The notes under the pieces are model-generated. The model ran no database searches, was not told the DNA's origin, and saw nothing but the letters and a program-made list of their open reading frames with translations. The position numbers and the translations under genes are program-made. This document shows, piece after piece, positions 14,943 to 28,075 of a stretch of 64,000 nucleotides of DNA (positions are counted from its first letter, which is position 1; each line of letters starts with the position of its first letter). The stretch comes from Tillus elongatus (lineage: Eukaryota; Arthropoda; Insecta; Coleoptera; Cleridae). The DNA lies in NCBI GenBank assembly GCA_964006375.1, contig OZ023266.1, positions 60,620,946-60,684,945 on the forward strand. The letters run 5' to 3'.

Positions 14943-15021
<79 letters not shown>

Positions 15022-15850
15022 CATATAAAAAATGAAACAAAACATCCCGAATATAGATTTTAGTCTGGGGATTAGTTCGTGCACTTCTAAATAAATTATT
15101 CAAAACTCACTAACCCCTCATTAGCGAGTTCTTTCTACAAAAATTGCCAGAGACATGTATCAGTTATTACCGATCGCTGCATTTTCTTAAAGTTTATTTC
15201 AGTCAAGAGGAAATTAGGTCAATGTGAAGGCAAAGTCATGGCATTATCTCTTCGACGCACCTATTTCATGATGGTGAAATCCCCGTAAGACCAGAAAATA
15301 AATATTTCACAGAGCAATATATGAAAAAGCTTCATTTAGTTTCATTGCCCAATTACAAATACATTAACTAATAAAATATCCTCACCGATTAAAAAATTGT
15401 TTGTAATAAATTACCCCAAGGAATTATGTTTTTATTAAATTTCCTTGAAAATTTTTTTTTTTTCACCAGAGATAATGGCTCACAGTTTTACTTGAAATGT
15501 TGGTTGCGAACAAGAAAGGTGCAAGCTTAAAGGGTTTTCAGAGCATAAGGAAATAAATATACATATATAAATGTATATAACTACCACGCCTTTTCTAAGG
15601 ATTTGGTGAGGTAAGAATTTTAAAATTTTACTTTTTAATTGCGTTTTAGCTCATTTTCGTAAAAAGTTGCTTGATTGCTAGATTATAACTTAATTGCTAA
15701 AAAATGTTACGAAAATGAGCGAGAATTAGTGGAAGTGAGAAATTGAATTTCGGTTTTCGTTGATCTTTATTCTATATAAAAGTATTAGACGTACCGTCTT
15801 GAAAATTGGTACAGATGAGTTTTTCATAGTGATAAAAAATAATTCATGAA
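14161..15850. repeat. 1.68-kb tandem unit 3
   Basis: 1690 bp. Its front half carries the variant shared with unit 4 (CCACGCTTGGCAGTTAATTA) while its back half matches units 1 and 2. Confidence 0.95.
14925..15019. repeat. Compound (CA)n(TA)n microsatellite
   Basis: About 11 CA and 37 TA units within tandem unit 3. Confidence 0.97.
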
Positions 15851-16542
15851 GTTTAAGATAAAGGAAATTATTTTAGAATAATTTTTACCGAGACTTGATT
15901 TGATTTTGTTTACATTTAATATATATAATATACTATTATGCTACACTTTCAGTCTAAAATTACATCATAATATATCTATGCTGTGCTGAAACTGCATTTG
16001 GGGCCGTTTATCAAGTTACAAATATAGTGTATTTTAAAAACTAATCGAATCTCCCAGTTATATAACAATCACCTGGCAAATTTTTAATTTCATGTCGTCT
16101 GTCATTTGCGATATTTGTGGCCAAGATTTCACAATTCTTGGTTCGGGTAGTATGTTTTATGCATATTATTTATTTAGTTTGGTTACCGTTGATGTATGGT
16201 TTATACCTGCTATATGAATCAATCCACGCTTGGCAGTTAATTACTCTGTCTGTCAGGCATTGGGATTTAATCACTAAGTCGTTTCAACGCATGTTTATCA
16301 GATTTTATTTTTAAGCTGGAAAAAACTCTAAATATTGTATACCAAATTACTTAAAATTCACAACATAGGTTTATTTACACTATTTATAGCCACATATAAA
16401 GTCTCATTTCAGTTACTCTGATACTTACAAAAATATAATGTTTTCAAAAATATTTTGTATATTTTTGGGGAAAGAAAATGTACGTTATAGCTGATATACG
16501 AACTCCTCCACTCAGTTGAGTATACACACACACACAAACACA

Positions 16543-16609
<67 letters not shown>

Positions 16610-17422
16610 CATATAAAAATGAAACAACACTTATCCCGAATATAGATTTTAGTCTGGGGACTAGTTCGTGCTCTTCTAAATAAATTATTCTAAACTCACT
16701 AACCCCTCATTAGCGAGTTCTTTCAACAAAAATTGCCAGAGAAATGTATCAGTTATTACCGATCGCTGCATTTTCTTAAAGTTTATTTCAGCCAAGAGGA
16801 AATTAGGTCAATGTTTGCAAAGTGATGACATTATCTCTTCGACGCACCTATTTCATGATGGTGAAATCCCCGTAAGACCAGAAAATAAATATTTCTCAAG
16901 GGAATATATAAAAGAGCTTCATTTAGTTTCAGTATAAAATTAAAAATACATTTACTAATAAAATATCCGCAACGATTAAAAAATTGTGAGAAATTACCCC
17001 TAGGAACTATCTTTTTATTACATTTGCGTAGAATTTTTTTTTATCAGAGATAATAGCTTACAGGTTTACTTCCAAAGTTGTTTGTCAACGAGAAAGGTGC
17101 AAGTTTAAAAGGTTTTCAAAGCATAAGGAATAATATACCTATATAAGTGTATAATATAACGACTACGCCTTTTCTAAGGACATGGTGAGGTAAGAACTTC
17201 AAAACTTGACTTTTTGCTTGCGTTTTAGCTAATTTTCCTAAAAAAATTGCCCGATTGCCAGATTATAACTTAAATTCTAAAAAAATGTTATGAAAATGAG
17301 TGAGAATTACTTGAAGAGAGAAATTGAATTTCGATTTTCGTTGATCTATATAAAATATTAGACGGACGTATTGTCTTGAAATTTGGTACAGATGAGTTTT
17401 TCATAGTGATAAAAAAAATTCA
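15851..17422. repeat. 1.68-kb tandem unit 4 (diverged back half)
   Basis: The front half nearly equals unit 3. From about 16360 on it diverges from units 1-3 and instead leads into the sequence that continues after 17422, so it is the original right edge of the array. Confidence 0.9.
16523..16607. repeat. Compound (CA)n(TA)n microsatellite
   Basis: An imperfect CA run followed by about 31 TA units within tandem unit 4. Confidence 0.95.
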
Positions 17423-18963
17423 TTCCCAACTGGCCCTTCGCTGTTTGCAACACCCTTCAATTTGTTTATCCCACGGTTTTTCTTTAATAATAATAATATT
17501 TATTTGCCATCACATGGTGTCTCAGGTAAATAATATGTGTATATACCTAAAAAATATATAAAACAGATGTTCACATAGCTAAAATACATTAATTGTACAG
17601 AAACGATAAGAAACAAACAACAAAGAAATATCTAAAATCTCTAAGGAGCTGCTTTAATAGCTTCTACCAACTAGACATAAAATATTGATCCACTGAATAT
17701 GCTGTCCTCCGCAGTAGAAGTCTTTCAACCTGTTTGGTAAATAATGATTCAGGCATTTCGTTCAATTCCCTTGGCAGTCTCTTACACGGCTGTAAACCCA
17801 AATAATTCACACCCAACTGCGTTTTGGTCAGTCTAGGGTATGGCATGCTAAAGTCAGTTTTTTCGTGGTATTATAGGAATGTAATTGTTCATTGGCTGAA
17901 AATAAGTCTTTATTTTGATGCACATATTTTAAGCAGGCAAAAATGAACACTGATACTACGGTAAATATGCGTTCCTGCTCAAACAACCCTCGACAGCTAG
18001 TCCACCAAGACACGTCGCACAAGACATGCTTCTTATTTAGAAGCACTATCTGCAGGCATGGACAGCATCCCCACAGAAGCACACCATAACCAGCGATAGA
18101 GTGGAAGTTTGAAAAATATGCCATCTGGCAGAACTTCTGGCCTACTATAGCTTACATTAGCTGGATCGTAAAAATAGCCGTTGACGACCTTCCAAGCAAG
18201 AACGAAGTATGAACAGACCAGGTAAGGCCATATTCAAGAATTACACCAAGAAGCGCAGCTCCACTGCTGTGTCACGTATTTAGCACCAGTCGTTGTGTCT
18301 TATTTAAGTTTAGTTTTAGAGAGTTTACTCTAAACCACTCATCAGCTTGGTCAAGACAGGTCCTAGTATAGAGACTCAGAACAATGATTGCTGTTGCTCT
18401 GTTAATAAAGTTGGTATCATTGGCATAAAGCTCGATCGCAGTTGATGTAATGTTGGGCGGCAGATCACAAAGAGTAGGGGACCCATAATGGGACCCTGCG
18501 GAATTCCATACTCTACTGTGATCTCACTGGATAGCTGTTCAGCACAATATACAACCTGCTTTCTATCCTTTAGGTAAGACCAAGAGAGAGAGAGAGAGAG
18601 AGAGAGGGGGGGCTCTACCTTTGAGATAATAATGTTCCAGCTTCTCCAACAAAATACACTTTGAAACTGTATCAAAGGCCTTACTCGGATCACAAGCTAC
18701 GATTTCAACATGATTTTCTTATCGAGTCTCTGGGCAATACTCATAACTGTTGTTACACCTATGGATCCGTGGTCCGCATTGTGTGCTCAGAAGTGGCCAT
18801 GATAGAACCCGTGGTCCAATTGCGCCCTGTCTGAAATTACTATTATATATAATATTAAATAAAATTAAAAAAAAAAGTTATGTGTGTAAATAAGTGAAAT
18901 GTACCAGAATGTAAACCAGTATCTCTGTTATATTAAAAAGCCTGGACGCAGCAAGTGCGTTAT
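16608..18963. repeat. Segmental duplicate of 2853-5301 (copy 2)
   Basis: Collinear with 2853-5301, from the family B block through the LINE fragment to the start of a family A element at 18941. The first 815 bp double as the back half of tandem unit 4. Confidence 0.75.
17640..18725 (-). pseudogene. LINE reverse transcriptase fragment (Jockey/CR1-like), second dead copy
   Basis: The minus strand shows, in broken frames, a motif A-like block (SKAFDTVS) near 18680, then YGIPQGPIMGPLLFVI near 18470-18520. Downstream are C-terminal blocks (ILYDVSWWTSC-like, then ECERIFTVVSVFIF-like) at 17828-18124. The YADD box is not readable here; the region is frameshifted. A (GA)n run at 18582-18605 interrupts the RT, giving repeated LS in one frame. 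It is homologous to 3950-5010 and shares its truncation, so the two are copies of one duplicated segment rather than separate insertions. Confidence 0.7.
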
Positions 18964-19196
18964 GGTAGTGAATTTTCATAGAAATGATCTTGCACAAAAT
19001 ATTTTATTATAACTTTTTTTTCTTGTAACATAGAAGTCTAAATTTTGGTGTATAGTTTACTTTTTATATCGTAAACCTAGCTACCAAATTTGGTTATCAT
19101 AGATTTTTTATTTTTTAAGATAAAAATTTTTGTCAAATAAAAACTCAAAATTTTGTCGGAAAACCTCGTCCGATTTTTCTGATTAACGAACTTATT

Positions 19197-19209
19197 AAAG
19201 CCATTTACA
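19197..19209 (+). repeat. Target-site duplication of LINE A, 5' side
   Basis: AAAGCCATTTACA, repeated exactly at 22294-22306 directly after the poly(A) run. Confidence 0.93.
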
Positions 19210-22200
19210 ATACATCCGGTTTGAAATCGCCAAAGTCGAAAGAGAAACGGTATGGCACCGGGACCCCCGCAAGGCGGACTGGGAAGCCTACAGGGCAGAC
19301 CTAGCTGTGGAACTGCGGGGGGTTGAGAGGGCCATAAGGGATTCAATAGACCTCGAGATTGCAGCAGTCCAATTGCGAGACGCAATTACCTCGGCCTATA
19401 ACGCCAACTGCCCCCTGAAAATGAGGGTGTCCACCAGGAACGTCCCATGGTGGAACGAGGACCTCAGGCAAAGGAGGACGCAGGTTCGTAAGCTGTTTAA
19501 CGCGGCCAAAAGGTCGGGAGCATGGGATGAATATAGACAGGCCCAATCGACCTATAACAAAAGACTGAGGGACGCCAAGAAGGAGTCGTGGAGGAGGCAC
19601 TGCGAAGAAGTGGAAAACACGTCCGAGAGTGCTCGACTACACAAGATCCTGTCTAAGGGCCCTCAGACTAACATAGGCTCCCTTAGAACACCCACGGGAG
19701 GCTTTACAAGCTCGGGGGAGGAAACTATGGAAATATTACTCCAGACGCACTTCCCCGGCTGTAACATAATAAACCAATCACCTCCGGACTGGGAACACTC
19801 AGAAATAGAGGCGCCTTATAGGCGGGCATCTAGAGTAGACTGGACAGTCGCTAAAGAGGTGGTTACCTGGAGCAAAATCAGATGGGCCATTAACAGCTTT
19901 AAGCCATACAAATCGCCGGGATTTGATGGAATAATGCCCATCATGCTCCAACAGGGGATAGATATACTGGCGCCGGTGCTTACCCTCATTATGAGGGCCA
20001 GCCTGGCTCTGGGGTACATTCCGAGGGCATGGAGACTGGCCAGGGTTGTATTTATTCCTAAACCTGGGCGTCCAACAGACCAGGCAAAGTCCCTGAGGCC
20101 AATAAGTCTCATGTCCTTCTTGCTGAAAACAGTGGAAAAACTGCTCGACCGGCACATTAGGGGCGGTGTACTGGAAGCATATCCTCTACACTGCGGACAA
20201 TATGCATACAGAGCAGGATTCTCAACAGAAACAGCACTGCACCAACTGGTGCTAAAACTGGAGAATACGCTGGAGAACAAGGAGGTGGCGCTGGGGGCCT
20301 TCCTAGACATAGAGGGGGCCTTTAGCAACACCTCGTTCGGATCGGTTCTGGCAGCTGCCCGGGAGCGTGGAATAGAGGAGACCTGCTGCAGGTGGATCGG
20401 TTCCATGCTCAGGGACAGGGCGGTGTTCACCTCACTCGCGGGAGGGACTCTGCTGGCGGGGGTCGCGGCGGGGTGTCCGCAGGGGAGCGTTCTGTCTCCC
20501 TTGCTCTGGTGTCTAGTCGTGGACGGCCTGCTGGGGAGGCTCTCGGGAGGGGGGTATGAGGTACAGGGCTATGCGGACGACATTGTCATCATAGTCCGAG
20601 GAAAGGTCACACAGGCAGTGTGGGAGCGTATGCAGACTGCACTGAAAGTGGTGGAAGGGTGGACGGTTGATCAAGGGCTCGGGGTGAGCCCCGAGAAAGC
20701 AACCGTCGTGCCGTTTACGAGGAGGAGGAAGTGTGAAAGCCACAGAACTCTCACTCTATACGGTAGGAGCGTTCCAATGGCCAGGGAGGTAAAATATCTT
20801 GGGGTCGTATTGGACTCTAAGCTAACCTGGAATGGTCACATTGGAAAAATACTGCGTAAGGCAGTCATGACCTTAGCCGTCACTAGGCGGCTATATGGAA
20901 AAACGTGGGGACTAAGACCTAGTATGGCCCACTGGCTGTACACAAGGGTGGTCAGACCATCGTTAACATATGCGGCACTGGTCTGGTGGCCTAAGGTGAC
21001 ACAATCCAGTGCCAAACAAAAACTAGGCAAGATCCAAAGGATGGCTTGCCTAGGCATCACAGGGGCCATGTCTTCAACCCCAACAGCCGCCATGGAGGTG
21101 TTGCTGGATCTACCCCCCCTACACTTCGTTATTATGGGAGAGGCCAGGCTAGGACTATACAGACTAGCCTGCAATGGTAGACTGAAGATCAACCCAGGCT
21201 TCAGGGGCCACTGCAAAATTCAGGAGATCGTGAAGGAACCCATGCTTGAAATGAGGTCAGACTTCGCGAGCCCGCGAATGTGCAGGGAAAACAACTTCAC
21301 AGTGGAAATCCCTGATCGCGGGGCATGGCGGGAGGAGACACCGGGCATACCACGGGACGCGCTCGTCTGGTTCACGGACGGATCTGGCGGGGAGCGTGGG
21401 ACGGGGGCAGGTGTTTACTCGGAAGGACCGAGGGTAAGTCACAGTATTTCCCTCGGAGCCCATGCAACGGTGTTTCAGGCCGAGATGTACGCCATCCTGC
21501 ACTGTGTGCGGGAGAACAAGAGGAGGGGCTACACCAACAAGCGGATCCTCATAGCCACAGACAGCCAGGCAGCCCTTAAGGCACTAAGTAGCCCACGGGT
21601 AAATTCCTGGCTGGTGAGTGAGTGCCGAGACGAGACGAGCGACCTGGCTGGGCAGAATGAGGTGACCCTCATCTGGGTGCCGGGTCACTCGGGGGTCAAA
21701 GGCAATGAAGAAGCTGACAGTCTCGCAAAGAGGGGGTCAGCAGAACCATTTATGGGACCAGAACCGGCTCTGGGCGTGTCAAAGAGCACTGCCAGGGGAG
21801 CCATTAAGTCCTGGGTCAGAAACCAACACAAGGTGTACTGGGCGGACTGTCCAGGGCTCAGACATGGGAAGTCAATAATTGACGGACCCAGTTCAAAGAG
21901 AGCTGTGGAGCTGCTAAACCTTAGCAGAGGACAGCTCAGAAACACAACAGGTCTCTTGACGGGACACATGGCCGTCAAGAAACACCTACATAAAATGGGG
22001 CGGTTCGAAGGGGACCTCGCATGCAGACTCTGCGGCGAGGGGGAGGAATCAGCCCAGCACATCTTGTGCGAGTGTATAGCTCTGGACCGGAAAAGACAAC
22101 TGATCTACGGTCACTCTAGACCGGAGACAGAGCAATATAAAACTTCACCCTACCAATCGCTGTGCAGACTAGTTCAAGGCACAGTGATTTTGGAATGGGT

Positions 22201-22293
22201 GGAGTAAGACTAGGGGTATGCACAATCAACCAAGGGTTGCGGTGCTATCGGGGCGGCAAGGCCGCGGACGAGCCCTGAGGGAACAAAAAAAAA
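19210..22293 (+). mobile_element. LINE A: 5'-truncated LOA-like non-LTR retrotransposon
   Basis: A 3.08-kb insertion in a 141-bp repeat unit, flanked by an exact 13-bp duplication and ending in about 12 A after GACGAGCCCTGAGGGAAC. It lacks ORF1 and the endonuclease domain that the full-length relative at 33529-38784 has, so it is a typical 5'-truncated product of target-primed reverse transcription. Its GC content is far above its surroundings. Confidence 0.95.
19211..22207 (+). CDS. LINE ORF2, RT plus RNase H (5'-truncated, frame intact)
   Basis: The frame is open from the insertion edge at 19211, so it has no true start; residues below count from the GTG at 19307 (966 codons). RT: LRPISLMSF 263-271, motif A with D334 (FLDIEGAF), motif B GCPQGSVLSP 389-398, YADD 422-425, KYLGVVLDSK 496-505. 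RNase H: D691 (FTDGSG), E726 (FQAEMYAI), D752 (ATDSQ), H794 and D804 (VPGHSGVKGNEEAD). A CX2CX8H..C knuckle lies at 906-923. All catalytic residues are present, but the N-terminal endonuclease is missing, so it is not self-mobile. RT wording and the RNase H suggest the LOA branch of the I superfamily (inferred). Short frames on both strands here are shadows of this gene. Confidence 0.93.
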   Translation, partial: YIRFEIAKVERETVWHRDPRKADWEAYRADLAVELRGVERAIRDSIDLEIAAVQLRDAITSAYNANCPLKMRVSTRNVPWWNEDLRQRRTQVRKLFNAAKRSGAWDEYRQAQSTYNKRLRDAKKESWRRHCEEVENTSESARLHKILSKGPQTNIGSLRTPTGGFTSSGEETMEILLQTHFPGCNIINQSPPDWEHSEIEAPYRRASRVDWTVAKEVVTWSKIRWAINSFKPYKSPGFDGIMPIMLQQGIDILAPVLTLIMRASLALGYIPRAWRLARVVFIPKPGRPTDQAKSLRPISLMSFLLKTVEKLLDRHIRGGVLEAYPLHCGQYAYRAGFSTETALHQLVLKLENTLENKEVALGAFLDIEGAFSNTSFGSVLAAARERGIEETCCRWIGSMLRDRAVFTSLAGGTLLAGVAAGCPQGSVLSPLLWCLVVDGLLGRLSGGGYEVQGYADDIVIIVRGKVTQAVWERMQTALKVVEGWTVDQGLGVSPEKATVVPFTRRRKCESHRTLTLYGRSVPMAREVKYLGVVLDSKLTWNGHIGKILRKAVMTLAVTRRLYGKTWGLRPSMAHWLYTRVVRPSLTYAALVWWPKVTQSSAKQKLGKIQRMACLGITGAMSSTPTAAMEVLLDLPPLHFVIMGEARLGLYRLACNGRLKINPGFRGHCKIQEIVKEPMLEMRSDFASPRMCRENNFTVEIPDRGAWREETPGIPRDALVWFTDGSGGERGTGAGVYSEGPRVSHSISLGAHATVFQAEMYAILHCVRENKRRGYTNKRILIATDSQAALKALSSPRVNSWLVSECRDETSDLAGQNEVTLIWVPGHSGVKGNEEADSLAKRGSAEPFMGPEPALGVSKSTARGAIKSWVRNQHKVYWADCPGLRHGKSIIDGPSSKRAVELLNLSRGQLRNTTGLLTGHMAVKKHLHKMGRFEGDLACRLCGEGEESAQHILCECIALDRKRQLIYGHSRPETEQYKTSPYQSLCRLVQGTVILEWVE

Positions 22294-23246
<953 letters not shown>

Positions 23247-23349
23247 AACATATAAAAATTGAAACTGACCCCAGGTATGGGTTCTAGGGGTCCTAGATCG
23301 CGCTCATTTGCAAAAATTTTTTCAAAATTCAAAAGTCGGGATCTCCCCA

Positions 23350-23380
23350 TTAGTGAATTTTTTCTACGAAAATTCACTAA
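23350..23380. other. Terminal hairpin of family A
   Basis: A perfect 12-bp stem TTAGTGAATTTT / AAAATTCACTAA with a 7-nt loop (TTCTACG). The identical stem is at 52506-52536 and a near-identical one, inverted, at about 30060-30090. Confidence 0.85.
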
Positions 23381-23390
23381 AAAGTAGGGT

Positions 23391-24240
<850 letters not shown>

Positions 24241-25415
24241 GCTGTTTGCACCACCCTTCACGTTTTAAAAAGATACTCACACTTTTTTGAAAGCATTGCT
24301 AGGGAACTTTTCAATTTGAAATAATATTCTCTTATAGTTTCTTGACAAAAAAGAATACTTGTGCAATGACGCTAAAATAGACCCTTTTAAAAGTATTTGA
24401 GCTAGTAAAAATTGGAACCTGTGATGAACACCGATGAGTAAACTTTCGGGAACCTAACTCACCATAACACATTTTTAAGACCTGGCGATAATTTCGCTTA
24501 GAAACTTAGCGATGGATTAACAAATTTTCGATGAATATAACAGGTCCGGTTCTGTGTAGTTCGAATTGTTATCTCCATAATCCGTATCTCTTTTTTAGAA
24601 AAAATACTTAATAATGAGACGCGGTATTTTTAAAATCAGGTAATGGCATTTCAATTATTATAGGTACTTTTAACTAAAGATTGGAAGTTTGTCGATATAA
24701 CTTCGTAGAGGACGCTGTTCGCAATTGCTTGTCAACTGATATATACATACTGGTTGTTTTTATTCGTCTGGTTTATTTATCTCTCCTATGACGCTAAATT
24801 TGCTAGGTTCGAAGAATATCTTATGGTTCTTCAAAGTGTACCTACTTATAAATATTTGCGATTTTAAAATTAGCTGTAACACCTTCTTCGTAATAGATTT
24901 TTGATTTTATTTTATTGCCCCCATGGTAGGCGTCTATCACAAACAAACTCACGACTCAAGGTTTATAGATTAGACATGTTGTCTGGTAACTCCGAGAGGG
25001 AAGTGACGCGAGAGGAGGGTAATACGTCATGTGAAGTCTATCTGCCAAAAGTTCAAGTTTTGCTTTGGTGCTATAAATAATATTGATTAGAAATTGAGGT
25101 AACTTTTAATGTGTATGCTAAAAATTTTTGGAATGCGATCAGTTACAGACATATTTTAATGTTTATTTTGTACGAAATAGCAGTTAAATCAAAACTATTA
25201 TCTTAAAGACTGTATTTTATTTTTAAGGTGTTTTGTTGTAATGTTGTAAACATAAGTGTACAGTGAATCAACCTTAGGACGAATTGGACGTTGTTTAATC
25301 AAGAATTAAATCGGTATCTCATGATAAAGGTAGATATGTGTTTAATTTCAAAAAATAAATTATACACACTTAAAAAAAGAAGCCAATAGATAACTTAACC
25401 TAAATACCTTTTTAG
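24241..25415. other. Intergenic DNA upstream of the THAP sequence
   Basis: I see no coding frame with a motif and no repeat end. The last few hundred bases would hold the promoter and 5' UTR of the THAP gene, but I cannot point to a specific element. Confidence 0.4.
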
Positions 25416-26089
25416 ATGCCCAGTGGAACAATTTGTAACCTATCAACGTGCAAAAATAATGCTAAAACGGCAAAGGAAAGTGAAGAGACACTTTCCATCT
25501 TTTCTTTTCCTAAAGGGCCTAAGATTAAAAAATAATGGGTAAGAAAATGTTATCGCAAAGGTGTCTGGCATGTTGCAAATAAGAGAATTTGCAATAAGCA
25601 TTTTAAACGTCAGGATTTTGAAGACGAGTTGCGGGCTAGGAAAATGAATACACAACCGAGGCATCTAAAAAAATCAGGTACAAAGTTTGTGTTTATTGGT
25701 TTTGAATATTTATGTATTTTGTGGAAGAGTATGTAGTACCTACGTATTATTTGTTTGCCTAAGACCTATATTTTCAGCTGTCCCTTCATTATATCTGCTG
25801 AACGGGCAAGAAAAACATAATGAGACTAAAAGGTCCAAGAGAATGATGCATAAAAAATGGGAAAGCTATTGTGGAAAGTTTAGTTAGCAGGAATGAGGAA
25901 CCATCATTGAACATCACAGAACCAGCTAATGGAATTAAGCGTCAAGAGGAAACTTTGAGCATAGACCTGTCAGAAATACCAACCCTTAGTAAAGAAACAG
26001 AGTATGATATCTTAAAAACAAAATATGAAGAATTGCAAATTGAAAACCTGTGTTTCAAGAAAAAAATATATTACTATGAAAATCACTAA
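25416..26089 (+). pseudogene. THAP-type zinc-finger gene, disrupted, with one intron
   Basis: From ATG at 25416 (frame 0) the translation shows C-X4-C (ICNLSTCKN), FSFPKGPK, the conserved W, a CX2H block (ICNKHFKRQDF) and, across an intron, the closing AVPSLYL box. This is the order of a THAP DNA-binding domain, a fold of transcription regulators and P-element-like transposases. The intron (25678-25777) has GT...TTTTCAG borders and phase 1, and joining restores the AVP box. A TAA at 25533-25535, just before the conserved W, breaks the domain. After exon 2 the frame shifts, and a 72-codon frame (25871-26089) rich in E, L and K, coiled-coil-like, may be its C-terminal part. Probably a recent pseudogene. 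Confidence 0.75.
25678..25777 (+). other. Intron of the THAP sequence (100 bp)
   Basis: Donor CAG|GTACAAAG, acceptor TATATTTTCAG|CTG. Splicing joins codons in phase 1 to give the expected AVPS residues. Confidence 0.75.
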
Positions 26090-26249
26090 AGTACTGCAGT
26101 AACATATTTCTGATCTAGAATAAGGGCTAAAAGAAGCTGGCATTAATTTTGAAGATAGAGTGAAATAGCCTTTAAAGATCTTTCAACTTCTAATCAATTA
26201 GAAATTATATAATAGCACAATATAGTATTTTAATATCAAATATAAGATG

Positions 26250-26600
26250 TATAAGTTTTTTGCTTACAAAGTGATTGCAAAAATTATAAAGCTACGATTA
26301 TATATGTGTACAAATAGATACCTACCTAAATATTATATACTAAAATTATCTACTTATTTTGTTAACCCAGTGTACTATTTTACTATGAGTTTTTTGCATG
26401 GAAATTGATTGTAAAAATTATAAACCTACGACTTTGTATGTGTACAAGTAAGTACCTACCTAACTATTATGTGCTAAAATTATTTACTTATTATATATAG
26501 TAGCCCAATGTATTATTATTTTACAATCCGTAACAAGATGTATGGTTATTTGCTTTGAAATTGATTGTTAAAATTATAAACCTGTTATTTTGTCGTCTTT
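26250..26600. repeat. Diverged tandem repeat, about 130-155-bp units
   Basis: GATTG(C/T)AAAAATTATAAA, CTACGA, ATGTGTACAA and GTACCTACCTAA... recur in the same order at about 26272, 26405 and (partial) 26560. The units are AT-rich and non-coding, downstream of the THAP remnant. Confidence 0.7.
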
Positions 26601-26889
26601 GCGTTATTATTTTACTAAGGTGTTCTACAACACAACTTGAAGTATGCCCCAACATAATTGTTTTTCTAATGAAGAAATCCGAATGGTTTTATTTTATGCG
26701 TACGCAAATTTTATTAGGCTGTGCAGAATGTATGCTGAAAACGACTCATAGGGAAGACAGCCGGATTACAAATTATTCAAAAGTCCGTATGACAAATTAG
26801 ACAACACTGGTTCGTTTCGTCCAAAACGAGATATTTTTGGCAGTCCGAAACATATCGCTTCCGACAAGAATAAGATATTTTAGTTTGTC

Positions 26890-27441
26890 TGATGGAGTAT
26901 ACTTTATTATATAAAGTACATAGCATTTCTGTTGTCGTGGATGGCCATTCCTCTAAACTGTATCCAATTAATGCAGGAGTTCCTCAAGGTTCAGCTTTAG
27001 CCCCTACTTTGTTTCTTCTCCACATCAATGACCTCCTCTCTAGCACATCCAACCCAGTTCACAGTTACGCGAACCACAGCACCCTCCACTCCAATATACA
27101 ATATTCTAAGCCTGTCTCTTTAGCCCAACTAGATAAGAATCGCAGACTCCTGGAGGGTTCTATCTCCGTGGATCTCTAAAAAATATTAGACAGGGGAAGT
27201 AGAAATCTTGTACAATTCAACCCCACCAAATCACAGTCTTGCTTTCTTTCTCATAAGAGATACACTAGCTCTAGACCCATCACAATAAACAACCAAGTTA
27301 TTCAAAGTAATGAGTCCTTTTCACTTGTTGGCATCTCTGTGGATCGAAATCTCAATTGGCACCAACATGTCACATCAATTGCAGAAGCGGCTGCTAAGAA
27401 ATTAGGTTTCCTCTTCCGGGCTCGCAAATATTTTACACCAG

Positions 27442-27536
<95 letters not shown>

Positions 27537-28075
27537 TTTATATACCCTACAAATAAGACCAAACCTCGAATACTGCTCCCACATCTGGGGTGCTGCTGCC
27601 GCTTCTACACTCGCTAACCTGGAATCCATTCAGAAGAGAGCTATACGTCTCATCGGTGACCCTACCCTCACCCAAAGGCTGCCATTCCTTGCCCACCGAC
27701 GTGCCGTTGGTGACCTCTCTCTCTCTCTCTCTTTTATAGATATCTGCACGCGCACTGCTCAGAGGAGCTTTCTTCCATAGTTCCTCCAGCTGCTGCCCCC
27801 AACAGATCAACCAGGGGAACAGAGCGAATGCACCCTTTTACTGCCCAGGTCACCAGATATATAACATCTTGTTATGCCCGCTCTTTTGTCCCGAGGACTT
27901 CCAAGTTGTGGAACTCCTTGCCGGCACATGTTTTTCCTTCTCCCCCGAACCTCCAAACCTTCAAGTCCAGAATTAACAAGTTGCCTCTTTCCTCCTTGTC
28001 GACACCCACGGTACGATAGTATTTAGGCTGTAAGCCCTCGTGGTGTGTTGTTGAAATAAAAAATAAAAAACAGAA
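26890..28075 (+). pseudogene. Jockey/CR1-like LINE ORF2 3' part, dead
   Basis: In several frames I read RT motif B (NAGVPQGSALAPTLFLLHIN) near 26970-27030 and a motif C degraded to YANH (27066-27077) where YADD is needed. Then come SLVGISVDRNLNWHQHV (the KYLGV.LD-type block), IRPNLEYCSHIWGAA near 27560 and a C-terminal SFVPRTSKLWNSLPAHVF at about 27880-27935. The order matches non-LTR RTs of the Jockey/CR1 type. A (TA)n tract replaces a few codons at 27446-27535, and frameshifts follow at a (CT)n run near 27715. The end is GGCTGTAAGCCCTCGTGGTG and an A-rich AAATAAAAAATAAAAAA tail. The same 3' end recurs inverted at 63715-64000. Confidence 0.82.
27446..27535. repeat. (TA)n microsatellite inside LINE coding sequence
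   Basis: About 45 TA units between the codons for FTPAN and TLYTLQIRP of the RT thumb region. Confidence 0.97.

Noticed and set aside
18376..18693. A gene with repeated Leu-Ser codons
   Set aside because: The repeat is a (GA)n run inside a dead LINE RT fragment.
19343..22062. Minus-strand frames of 76-204 codons
   Set aside because: Shadows of the 966-codon LINE frame; no motifs and high GC explain their length.
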